From: Oscillospiraceae bacterium
GTDB lineage: Bacteria > Bacillota > Clostridia > Oscillospirales > Oscillospiraceae
Direction: 5' to 3'
NCBI GenBank assembly: GCA_017936205.1
Contig: JAGBGB010000118.1
Location: forward strand, 1 to 8,987
Length of the DNA stretch: 8,987 bases
Shown here: one piece after another, positions 1 through 6,051 of the stretch
How the letters are laid out: every line of letters begins with the position of its first letter
Position numbering within the stretch: position 1 is the stretch's first letter
Program-made: the position numbers and the translations under genes
The notes under the pieces: generated by a model
Databases searched by the model: none
Told to the model about the DNA's origin: nothing
What the model saw: only the letters and a program-made list of their open reading frames with translations

Positions 1-22
1 CACCACCTCTACAAATATTATA
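1..22 (-). promoter_or_regulatory. Possible extended -10 box and SD of a gene running off the left edge
   Basis: Read on the minus strand, positions 22-17 spell TATAAT preceded by TGC, which makes an extended -10 motif (TGnTATAAT). Positions 11-1 then read TAGAGGTGGTG, similar to a long Shine-Dalgarno sequence. No good -35 box is seen. Together they hint at a leftward gene starting just outside the window. The spacing between the expected transcription start (about 10) and the SD is very tight, and no coding sequence is visible, so this is a weak call. Confidence 0.3.
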
Positions 23-33
23 GCATATTTAAT

Positions 34-201
34 GAAATATTGCTACGCAATATGAAATACTCCTTTGGATTATGAAATAGTTTGCCTTGGTGGCAAAATG
101 TGAAATAAAATAAATCCCTCATACGCCGCAGCGTATTTCATAGCGACAGCTATTTCATAACGCGAAGCGTTATTTCACAAATCCCGCAAGGGATTTATTT
201 C
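34..201. repeat. Array of short hairpins with mirrored GAAATA / TATTTC arms
   Basis: Four GAAATA boxes start at 34, 54, 74 and 102. Four TATTTC boxes, their reverse complement, start at 134, 151, 171 and 196. Between boxes lie different small hairpins: ATATTGC/GCAATAT (37-43/47-53), ATACTCC/GGATTAT with one mismatch (57-63/67-73), TTTGCC/GGCAAA (81-86/92-97), ATACGC/GCGTAT (121-126/131-136), ATAGC/GCTAT (140-144/149-153), ATAACGC/GCGTTAT (157-163/167-173) and AAATCCC/GGGATTT with a GCAA loop (179-185/190-196). The box is constant and the stems vary, so the structure is conserved rather than one sequence being copied. There is no ORF in it. It could be a non-autonomous mobile element, a REP-like palindrome cluster, or a structured RNA. 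I cannot assign it to a named family. Confidence 0.75.
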
Positions 202-205
202 GTTG

Positions 206-246
206 AAAAGAACCCACACTTGTCTACGACACGTGTGGGTTCTTTT
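206..246 (-). terminator. Strong hairpin terminator downstream of tRNA-Ser
   Basis: A perfect 14-bp stem (AAAAGAACCCACAC at 206-219 with GTGTGGGTTCTTTT at 233-246) encloses an inner TGTC/GACA stem with a TAC loop. On the minus strand the stem ends in TTCTTTT, immediately after the tRNA 3' end, as expected for a Rho-independent terminator of the tRNA. The A-rich/T-rich flanks are symmetric, so it could also stop rightward transcription coming from the hairpin array. Confidence 0.85.
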
Positions 247-247
247 C

Positions 248-339
248 TGGCGGAGAGGGCGGGATTCGAACCCGCGAGACGCTTTTAACGCCTACACGAT
301 TTCCAGTCGTGCGCCTTCGGCCAGCTCAGCCACCTCTCC
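248..339 (-). tRNA. tRNA-Ser (anticodon GGA)
   Basis: The minus strand folds as a class II tRNA. The acceptor stem is GGAGAGG/CCTCTCC with discriminator G and an encoded CCA (250-248). The T arm is GCGGG-TTCGAAT-CCCGC. A long variable arm contains GGCGTTAAAAGCGTC, and the anticodon loop CTGGAAA places anticodon GGA at 304-302. The long variable arm plus GGA identifies serine, reading UCC/UCU codons. The 92-nt length including CCA is normal for tRNA-Ser. It has its own promoter and terminator. Confidence 0.96.
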
Positions 340-371
340 ATACGCCGGCCTCGTTTGAAACCAGCTTGGTT

Positions 372-400
372 ATTATACTCTATGAATCCCGAAATGTCAA
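372..400 (-). promoter_or_regulatory. Consensus sigma-A promoter of tRNA-Ser
   Basis: On the minus strand there is a perfect TTGACA (400-395), a 17-bp spacer and a perfect TATAAT (377-372). The expected start is near 365, about 26 nt before the mature tRNA 5' end. This is the strongest promoter in the window, fitting a stable RNA gene. It lies between the stop of the PBP gene and the tRNA. Confidence 0.9.
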
Positions 401-427
401 GACTTTTCTTCTGTTTTTTCTGTTTTT

Positions 428-1789
428 TTATTCCATACCCAGAACAGTGACACAGGAATTTAAAACTTGACTGATAATAGGAACACAGGTCTCGCTGCCG
501 GAGCCGGCACCCTCGACAACTACTACATAGGCAAGGGGGTACTTCTCGTCCTGTACAAAGCCTGCGAAGAGAGCGTTGGGAACCAGCTCCTCGCCTCGCT
601 CTGCGGTGCCGGATTTTGCCCCTGCATAGAGTCCTGCAAAATTGGTCTCACCGTAGTTGTTCTGAACTGCCAAATGCATAGATTGAGCCAGACGGTCTGC
701 AACGGTTTTTTCCAGCATGGCTTCGTTATAGGTGGTAGCGGTGCGATAGGTTTCCTCCTGTCCACAGCGGATGGAGGATACCAAATAGGGCTTGGCAGAT
801 ACGCCTCCGTTGGCAATGGCGCCCATGAAGGTCATATACTGGCAGGGATTGATCTGAGTGGTGTGCTGACCAACGCCTGCCCATGCCAGGGAGTTGACGG
901 GAATGTTCTCTAAGTCGATGGAACCGGCTCTGGTCTTAAAGCCGTCAAAGAGGACAGACTCTGTGATCCCTGCGGCCTTGGCATATTTCGCCAGAGTTTC
1001 CGGGCCTAACTCTACTGCTAACTGAGCAAAGGCTACGTTGCAGGATTTCGTCAGGGCTGTATCGAAGGAGATATCATTATGCAGACCGCTACAGGTTACG
1101 ATAATGTCATCTGTGACCCAGTCTCCGGAGCAGTGGAACGTACGGGTCTCCAGATCCGGGATCTCTGCAATGGCAGCGGAGGCAGTCACCAGCTTGAAAA
1201 TAGAACCCGGGGTGAAGGTTGCGTGGAGGAAACGGTTCACATAGGCTCCGTCATAGGCATCACTTCCGTCCACCTCAGAGGGAGTGGTGGGGTCGAAGCT
1301 GGGGGTTGAGACCATACACAGGATCTCGCCGGTCTTGTAGTTATAAACACCTATGGTTCCTTTCCTGCCTGCCATGGCTTGATAGGCAGTCTTCTGGATC
1401 TGTGCATTGACCGTCAGCTCCATGTAGACTCCCTGCCCGCTTTGGGCACCGTTAAACAGGTCGTAAGCAGTCAGCTCGTTGGAATAATGGTCCATCATAT
1501 AATCCGGCACATTGCCTTCTACATCTCCCAGCAGGTGGAGGGTGGAACGGCGGAGTATTTCGTCATTGGGATAGACTCTGCCGTCAGAGGCATCGACTAA
1601 CAGGGTGCCGCTGCGATCCATAATGACACCGCTGTTCAGTCTGCCGTTGGTATAGACTGCGGAATTGCTGTGGTGGAGATACCATTCCTCCGAATCACGG
1701 AAGTACCGAACCACAATGGTACACAGTCCGAAGAACAGTGCGAAGGCAAGCACCATGGCAGCCCAGGCACGATTGGCAATTTTATTCAT
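428..1789 (-). CDS. Class B penicillin-binding protein (peptidoglycan D,D-transpeptidase), short form
   Basis: Cross-links peptidoglycan stem peptides at the outer face of the membrane, and is the target of beta-lactams. The 453-residue protein starts with a single membrane anchor (about residues 8-28). A short N-terminal pedestal (about 35-130) precedes the transpeptidase domain. The three active-site motifs are all present: SIFK (196-199, nucleophile Ser196), SCN (249-251) and KSGT (392-395). At 453 aa it is much shorter than typical PBP2/FtsI proteins (about 600-700 aa). It resembles the compact PbpA-type enzymes that pair with a SEDS protein. The ATG is preceded by AAAGGAGG at 6 nt. It overlaps the upstream SEDS gene by 8 nt, so translation is probably coupled. 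The partner SEDS protein would supply glycan polymerisation. No terminator lies between its stop and the tRNA promoter. Confidence 0.93.
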   Translation of the reverse strand: MNKIANRAWAAMVLAFALFFGLCTIVVRYFRDSEEWYLHHSNSAVYTNGRLNSGVIMDRSGTLLVDASDGRVYPNDEILRRSTLHLLGDVEGNVPDYMMDHYSNELTAYDLFNGAQSGQGVYMELTVNAQIQKTAYQAMAGRKGTIGVYNYKTGEILCMVSTPSFDPTTPSEVDGSDAYDGAYVNRFLHATFTPGSIFKLVTASAAIAEIPDLETRTFHCSGDWVTDDIIVTCSGLHNDISFDTALTKSCNVAFAQLAVELGPETLAKYAKAAGITESVLFDGFKTRAGSIDLENIPVNSLAWAGVGQHTTQINPCQYMTFMGAIANGGVSAKPYLVSSIRCGQEETYRTATTYNEAMLEKTVADRLAQSMHLAVQNNYGETNFAGLYAGAKSGTAERGEELVPNALFAGFVQDEKYPLAYVVVVEGAGSGSETCVPIISQVLNSCVTVLGME

Positions 1790-3500
1790 GCTTGTCCTCC
1801 TTTACCCGCAGGAATTTAACGGCAAGGGAAGCATTCTGTCGGGTATCTGCACCCTTGATGAAGGCGATCAAGCCCCAACAGCACAGCATACTGGAGCCGC
1901 CATTGGATACGAAGGGGAAGGTCACACCGGTCAGAGGCAGCAGATCCATCGTGCCGAAAACGTTCAGGATCGCTTGTGTCAGAATGACCGACACCGCAGC
2001 GGAGGCGCCGATGGTGTAGAAGCTGCTGCGCCCCACTCTTGCAGAGCGGAGGACGAAAATTGCAGGAACCAACAGAGCCAGGGTCATGAGCACTGCCATG
2101 ATCAGACCCCATTCCTCGCTGATGAAGGCGAAGACCAAGTCCGTATCTGAGGCTGCCACAGCCTTCAGCCAGCCTTGTCCCACACCTACACCGAAGAGAC
2201 CTCCAACAGCCATGCGGATCATGGAGCGAGTCTGCTGATAGCCTAAGTCATAGGGATCCTCCCAGACATGGCCCCAACCTGCAAACCGTCGCTGGACATG
2301 GTTGCCGAAGTATACCACTACGATCATAGCTGCAAATGCCAGTGCTGTAAGTGCCAGCGCAATGGTAGCCACACTGCCGGAACGGAGATAGGCAACCACA
2401 AGGAAGGTTATGAAGAAGATCAGGGCTGCGCCGAAGTCGTTCATCAGAACCAGACAGCCGCAGACGAACACAGAGTAAATAATGAAGGAGATCACATTCT
2501 TCTTGGACACGATCCGATCCATGGTAGAGGCACCTACATAGATGAAGCACAGCTTTACCAGCTCCGAGGGCTGCAGGGTGAAGGAACCCAGCTGGATCCA
2601 GTTCCGTGCGCCGTTGATCTCCTGACCGAAGACCAGGTTGATCAGTAGCAGACCGATACCCGCAATGGCAGCAACATAGCGGAACTTAGAGGCACCATTC
2701 AAGCTCCGAAGGGACAAAGCAATGATCAAATAGATCAGCACACCGCCCAAGATACATAAGATCTGCTTATGGATCTCCCCGGGAGCATCGGAGGCAATGA
2801 CGGACAAGCCAAGAGTGCTTAGGAAGAATGCCAGAGTTTCCAGCTCGAAGCCGCTGCGCCCCGTAATGCGGATCACAAAGAACAGGCCCCACTCTATGAG
2901 CATTAGCAGCATGAAGCCTGTATAGACCTGAGAGGCGAAGGCAGGCTTACACACCATCCACAGGCACAGACCGGTGAAGAACTGGAACAGGGTCAGGAGT
3001 AAAAGAGTCACACTGGGCAGGGATTGATCCACAGGCTTGGTTCGCTCCATGTTCTGCTCTTTGATCTCGCTCTTGCTAATGGGGACCAGCTTGAATTCCA
3101 CACCGCCTAAGGAGATCCTGTCTCCGTAGCGTACTGCAGCAAGCTCCACTCGCTTGCCGTTGACATAGACTGCGTTTTTGCCGCCAATGTCCGTAATAGA
3201 CCAGCTTCCGTCATCATAGCGGCTCAGAACCGCATGGGAACGAGAAACCGTAGAGAATTTCATAATAATATCGCAGGATCTGGAGCTGCCGATAATGCTC
3301 TCCCAGTGGGTGACAGGGAGCTGATGCCCGTCAGGCATTTCCAGCCAGCCCCATACCTCGGGCTCCTGTCGGAAGCGTAGCAGAGGTCTGGCACAGCGCC
3401 ACAGGATGATCAGAGCCAGGATCGGTGCAACATACTTCCACACAGCACCGAAGGCTTGGGCAACCTCAAGCCCTTCCATTTGAAAATAGGCATTGGACAA
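1782..3500 (-). CDS. FHA-domain SEDS peptidoglycan glycosyltransferase (FtsW/RodA/SpoVE family)
   Basis: A SEDS membrane polymerase that makes glycan strands from lipid II. The 572 residues begin with one membrane helix (about 18-36) followed by Arg-rich sequence, so the next domain is cytoplasmic. The FHA domain (about 68-140) has GSSRSCDI, SRSH (86-89) and NG (114-115), the usual phosphothreonine-binding signature. The SEDS domain (about 162-550) has around ten hydrophobic helices. Its family motifs are LQPSELVK (309-316), NDFGAAL (354-360), TDLVFAFISEEWG (453-465, with Asp454 at the place of the Asp known to be essential in RodA/FtsW) and TGVTFPFVSNGGSS (524-537). The last motif has Asn533 where Tyr is usual. 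The start is TTG at 3500, chosen because AAGGAGG lies 9 nt upstream. The gene follows the AI-2E-family gene by 23 nt and overlaps the PBP gene. The FHA fusion suggests regulation by a Ser/Thr kinase of the PASTA type, but no kinase is in the window. Confidence 0.94.
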   Translation of the reverse strand: MSNAYFQMEGLEVAQAFGAVWKYVAPILALIILWRCARPLLRFRQEPEVWGWLEMPDGHQLPVTHWESIIGSSRSCDIIMKFSTVSRSHAVLSRYDDGSWSITDIGGKNAVYVNGKRVELAAVRYGDRISLGGVEFKLVPISKSEIKEQNMERTKPVDQSLPSVTLLLLTLFQFFTGLCLWMVCKPAFASQVYTGFMLLMLIEWGLFFVIRITGRSGFELETLAFFLSTLGLSVIASDAPGEIHKQILCILGGVLIYLIIALSLRSLNGASKFRYVAAIAGIGLLLINLVFGQEINGARNWIQLGSFTLQPSELVKLCFIYVGASTMDRIVSKKNVISFIIYSVFVCGCLVLMNDFGAALIFFITFLVVAYLRSGSVATIALALTALAFAAMIVVVYFGNHVQRRFAGWGHVWEDPYDLGYQQTRSMIRMAVGGLFGVGVGQGWLKAVAASDTDLVFAFISEEWGLIMAVLMTLALLVPAIFVLRSARVGRSSFYTIGASAAVSVILTQAILNVFGTMDLLPLTGVTFPFVSNGGSSMLCCWGLIAFIKGADTRQNASLAVKFLRVKEDKHE

Positions 3501-3523
3501 GGATCCTCGCCTCCTTTTTTAGG

Positions 3524-4822
3524 TCATTCTTCCTCGTCGTAGTGATCCTCTACCTCATAGTTCAGGTCATATAGAGGTTCGCCGTGGCCACGAACGGGGT
3601 CTGCTATAGGGGTTACAGGGAGATCTGTTACGGATTCTACGGCTGTGTACTGCTCGGTTTCGGTGGGCAGCCGTTTTTTCTTCAAACGTTTGTTAACGCT
3701 GTCTGTGATCAGGGTGTAGATCACTGCGAAAATGGGTACACCAAGCAGCATTCCCATGAAGCCGAAAATGCCGCCGGAAACCAGAATGGCTACCAGCACC
3801 CAGAAGTCGGAAATTCCCAGCTTCTCACCAAGGATCCGATTCTCGATAATGTTGCCATCGATCATCTGCAGTATCACAATGAAGATCCCGAAATAAACAG
3901 CATCAATGGGATTCTCAATAAGCAGAAGCAGGGCAGAGGGGATCGCACCGATAAAGGGACCGAAGAAGGGGATAATATTGGTCACTCCCACCAGGGTTGC
4001 GATCAGGGGGGCAAAGGGCATACCCATGATCAGTAAGGCGAAGTAGGTCACCACACCTACGAAAACCGCATCAATGATCTTGCCGATGACAAAGCCGCTG
4101 AAGATCCGATTGGTTCTTCTGGCAACCTCAAAGATACGATCTGCCTTTTCCTCACGACATACAGCAACGGTGAGCTTCTTTGCCTGGGCACAGAGGGTCT
4201 TCTTGTAGACCAAAACATACACACCGGCGATGATGCCAATGAGCATGCTGAATACCGTTGCGACTACGCTGTAGACAGAGTTGGCTGCACCGAGGAGCAG
4301 GGCACCGATATTCAGATTCATCAGGAAGTCTGTCAGGATCTTCATTAAATCTGCGAAGTTCTCTTCGATCCATTCTCCCACAGGGGTTCCGGCAAATGTA
4401 TCGTGGACCCACTGCAGCACGGTGTTGTAGTATTCCTGCAGCCGCTCCGGACGCAGGAGCTCGGCAATGCTGTCGTAGATGTTGGGAACGATCAGGGCAA
4501 TCAGAGCGTAGATCGCACCTAAGAAGGTGAGAACGGTAATGATAATGCTGCAGACCTTCACCACAGTAGCCTTATGCTGCTCTTTCCATTTGCTTTTCCG
4601 GAGGGACTTTGTTAGGAGCTTCTCAGAATACTCCATAACGGGATTCATCAAGTAGGCAAAAACGCAGCCATAGAGCAGGGACGAAATGATCCCGAAGAAT
4701 TCCAGGATCAGGTCATAGACGCCTCCGAGATTGGAAAAAACGACCCAGAACACCACAACCGCAGCCAGAACCAGAAAGGCAGTCAGTCCCCACTTGAAAT
4801 AATGGCTGTTACGACGCAGCAT
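3524..4822 (-). CDS. AI-2E/PerM-family membrane transporter
   Basis: A polytopic membrane protein of the AI-2E transporter family (TqsA/YdiK/YtvI/PerM relatives). Known members have been linked to autoinducer-2 export or Na+(Li+)/H+ exchange; the substrate here cannot be told. The 432 residues show paired helices at about 10-30 and 40-60, a helix at about 88-113, a soluble central segment (about 115-165), then helices at about 172-206 and five or more between 240 and 375. The family signatures are NIIPFFGPFIGAIPS (282-296) and DGNIIENRILGEKLG (322-336), followed by GIFGFMGMLLGVP (351-363). The tail (376-432) is basic then strongly acidic, ending DHYDEEE, and is probably cytoplasmic. The ATG is preceded by an exceptionally long SD. 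It is the first gene of the operon with the SEDS and PBP genes, which suggests an envelope-related role (inference). Confidence 0.9.
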   Translation of the reverse strand: MLRRNSHYFKWGLTAFLVLAAVVVFWVVFSNLGGVYDLILEFFGIISSLLYGCVFAYLMNPVMEYSEKLLTKSLRKSKWKEQHKATVVKVCSIIITVLTFLGAIYALIALIVPNIYDSIAELLRPERLQEYYNTVLQWVHDTFAGTPVGEWIEENFADLMKILTDFLMNLNIGALLLGAANSVYSVVATVFSMLIGIIAGVYVLVYKKTLCAQAKKLTVAVCREEKADRIFEVARRTNRIFSGFVIGKIIDAVFVGVVTYFALLIMGMPFAPLIATLVGVTNIIPFFGPFIGAIPSALLLLIENPIDAVYFGIFIVILQMIDGNIIENRILGEKLGISDFWVLVAILVSGGIFGFMGMLLGVPIFAVIYTLITDSVNKRLKKKRLPTETEQYTAVESVTDLPVTPIADPVRGHGEPLYDLNYEVEDHYDEEE

Positions 4823-4823
4823 G

Positions 4824-4835
4824 GGATCACCTCCT
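4824..4835 (-). promoter_or_regulatory. Full-length Shine-Dalgarno sequence
   Basis: The minus strand reads AGGAGGTGATCC one base before the ATG at 4822. This is complementary to the whole 12-nt 16S rRNA 3' tail (GGATCACCTCCT). It fixes the start of the AI-2E-family gene and suggests strong translation initiation. Confidence 0.85.
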
Positions 4836-4856
4836 ATGATAGATACTTATTTATAT

Positions 4857-4885
4857 AGAATACCACGAACGACGGAAATCGTCAA
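4857..4885 (-). promoter_or_regulatory. Sigma-A promoter of the AI-2E / SEDS / PBP operon
   Basis: On the minus strand, TTGACG (4885-4880, 5/6 of consensus) is followed by a 17-bp spacer and TATTCT (4862-4857, 4/6). Predicted transcription starts near 4850, giving a leader of about 28 nt. No other convincing promoter lies further inside the operon, so all three genes are probably expressed from here. Confidence 0.65.
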
Positions 4886-4914
4886 GTAGCGAAAAAACAC
4901 TTGCCAGAATCTAC

Positions 4915-4934
4915 ACTTTATGATAAGGTAAAGT
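4915..4934. promoter_or_regulatory. Inverted repeat over the WYL gene leader, candidate operator
   Basis: ACTTTA (4915-4920) and TAAAGT (4929-4934) form a perfect 6-bp inverted repeat with an 8-bp spacer. It sits just upstream of the WYL regulator's SD and start, and about 30 bp from the -35 box of the divergent operon. A possible weak rightward promoter overlaps it: TTGCCA at 4901-4906, 17 bp, TAAGGT at 4924-4929. Self-regulation by the WYL protein is a reasonable inference but is not shown by the sequence. Confidence 0.4.
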
Positions 4935-4946
4935 AGGGTGATCATT

Positions 4947-5927
4947 ATGGCGAAAACCGAAGGACAGAAGCTGAAGCTTCTGTATCTGAAGGACTATTTG
5001 TGTAAGAATACAGACGAGGCGCATCCTGCCTCTGCACAGGCACTGCTGGAGCATTTGGAGAGCATGGGGATCCGTGGGGAGCGGAAGAGTCTGTACTCCG
5101 ATCTGGCAGCTCTGAATCTCTACGGCTTAGAGGTAGAGTACCGCCGTGGAAAGCCTGAGGGCTATTTTGTGAAAAAGCGGGATTTTGAGCTGTCGGAGCT
5201 GAAATTTCTGGTAGATGCGGTCCTATCCTCTCGCTTCCTGTCGCCCAAGCATTCCGGGGAACTGATCCGCAAGCTGGCGGCTCTGTCCAGCATGCACGAA
5301 GCAGCCCTGCTCCGTCGAGAGATCGTTCTGGCAGGACGGGTCAAATCTGAGAGCGAGGAGAACATTGCCACCGTGGATGTGCTCCATGATGCTATGGCAC
5401 AGGATAAGAAAATCCGCTTCCGTTACTTCGATTGGGGTGTGGATCTGAAGAAGCACTTCCGCAAGGGGGTCTATGAGGCAAGTCCCTACGCGCTGCTGTG
5501 GGATGATGAGAATTACTATTTGGTAGCTCATAGCCAGCGCCACGGCTTGACCCACTATCGGGTGGATAAAATGGAAGAGGTGTTCTTAATGCAGGAGCCT
5601 CGCACCGTTACGGAGGAAACCAAGGCATTCGACCCCAGTATCTATTCCCGAGAAATGTTCGGGATGTTCCGTGGAGAGCGCACCACAGTGAAGCTCCGCT
5701 TCGAAACCCCTCTGGCAGGTGTGGTAGTGGATCGCTTCGGGAAGGATGTACTGATGGTTCCCGATGGGGAGGAGCATTTTACTCTGCAGACGAAGATCAA
5801 TTTGTCTCCCAACTTCTTCGCATGGCTGTGCCGTTTTGGTGGCCGGGCTACCATTATTTATCCCCGGGAGGCAGTAGATCAATTCCGCAGCTACTGCCAA
5901 AAGATCCTGTCAGCCATCCCGGAGTAA
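4947..5927 (+). CDS. WYL-domain transcriptional regulator
   Basis: A DNA-binding regulator with a ligand-sensing WYL domain; family members often respond to nucleic-acid or nucleotide ligands. The order is an N-terminal winged HTH (about residues 5-65, including RKSLYSDLAALNLYG), a helical linker (about 80-140), the WYL domain (about 143-215, core NYYLVAHS at 189-196, where Trp of the W-Y-L triad is Tyr) and a C-terminal WCX extension (about 245-323, with SPNFFAWLCRFGG). An in-frame GTG at 4938 would add three residues. I prefer the ATG at 4947 because AGGGTGATC just upstream pairs with the 16S tail and the ATG matches the usual MAK... start of relatives. The protein is then 326 aa, normal for the family. 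It is divergent from the cell-wall operon and may control it, itself, or both (inference). Its targets and ligand cannot be read from the sequence. Confidence 0.9.
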   Translation: MAKTEGQKLKLLYLKDYLCKNTDEAHPASAQALLEHLESMGIRGERKSLYSDLAALNLYGLEVEYRRGKPEGYFVKKRDFELSELKFLVDAVLSSRFLSPKHSGELIRKLAALSSMHEAALLRREIVLAGRVKSESEENIATVDVLHDAMAQDKKIRFRYFDWGVDLKKHFRKGVYEASPYALLWDDENYYLVAHSQRHGLTHYRVDKMEEVFLMQEPRTVTEETKAFDPSIYSREMFGMFRGERTTVKLRFETPLAGVVVDRFGKDVLMVPDGEEHFTLQTKINLSPNFFAWLCRFGGRATIIYPREAVDQFRSYCQKILSAIPE

Positions 5928-5947
5928 TATCATATAAATAAAGAAAG

Positions 5948-5981
5948 GGGACTGTCTTGCCAAATGAGGTGAGACAGTCCC
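5948..5981 (+). terminator. Hairpin after the WYL gene, terminator-like but lacking a U-tract
   Basis: GGGACTGTCT (5948-5957) pairs with AGACAGTCCC (5972-5981). In plus-strand RNA four more pairs (UGCC/GGUG, two of them G-U) extend the stem to 14 bp around an AAAUGA loop. The wobble pairs work only in the plus-strand RNA, favouring rightward transcription, and the hairpin lies 20 nt after the WYL stop. The following sequence TGCAGCAATATCC has no T-run, so termination may be weak. The minus-strand reading does run into a T-rich stretch (CCTTTCTTTATTT). Confidence 0.55.
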
Positions 5982-5999
5982 TGCAGCAATATCCTTCGT

Positions 6000-6034
6000 C
6001 AAATTCCGATTTAGGTTATCACCTTTAGTAAGCA
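6000..6034 (+). repeat. Left terminal inverted repeat of the IS
   Basis: Begins CAAATTCCGATTTAGG and ends AGTAAGCA. It is identical over all 35 bases to the reverse complement of 7001-7035. Confidence 0.93.
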
Positions 6035-6051
6035 AACTACAATATATCGGA

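Noticed and set aside
3..10. CCACCTCT shared with the tRNA-Ser 5' end (330-337), as an attachment-site repeat or second tRNA
   Set aside because: Only 8 identical bases, no further tRNA arms, and the adjacent sequence fits an SD on the minus strand better.
34..201. CRISPR array
   Set aside because: The repeated box is only 6 bp, switches orientation halfway, and the intervening sequences are hairpins, not unrelated spacers of constant length. No cas genes are present.
467..913. Plus-strand ORF of 148 codons
   Set aside because: Antisense to the transpeptidase domain, including the KSG motif region. No recognisable domain or SD.
1665..2150. Plus-strand ORF of 161 codons
   Set aside because: It lies antisense across the PBP/SEDS junction, where the minus-strand genes have clear family motifs. 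Its composition is that of a frame shadow and it has no SD.
3584..4036. Plus-strand ORF of 150 codons
   Set aside because: Antisense to the conserved AI-2E family signature region. Its His/Gly/Asn-rich composition is a by-product of membrane-protein codons on the other strand.
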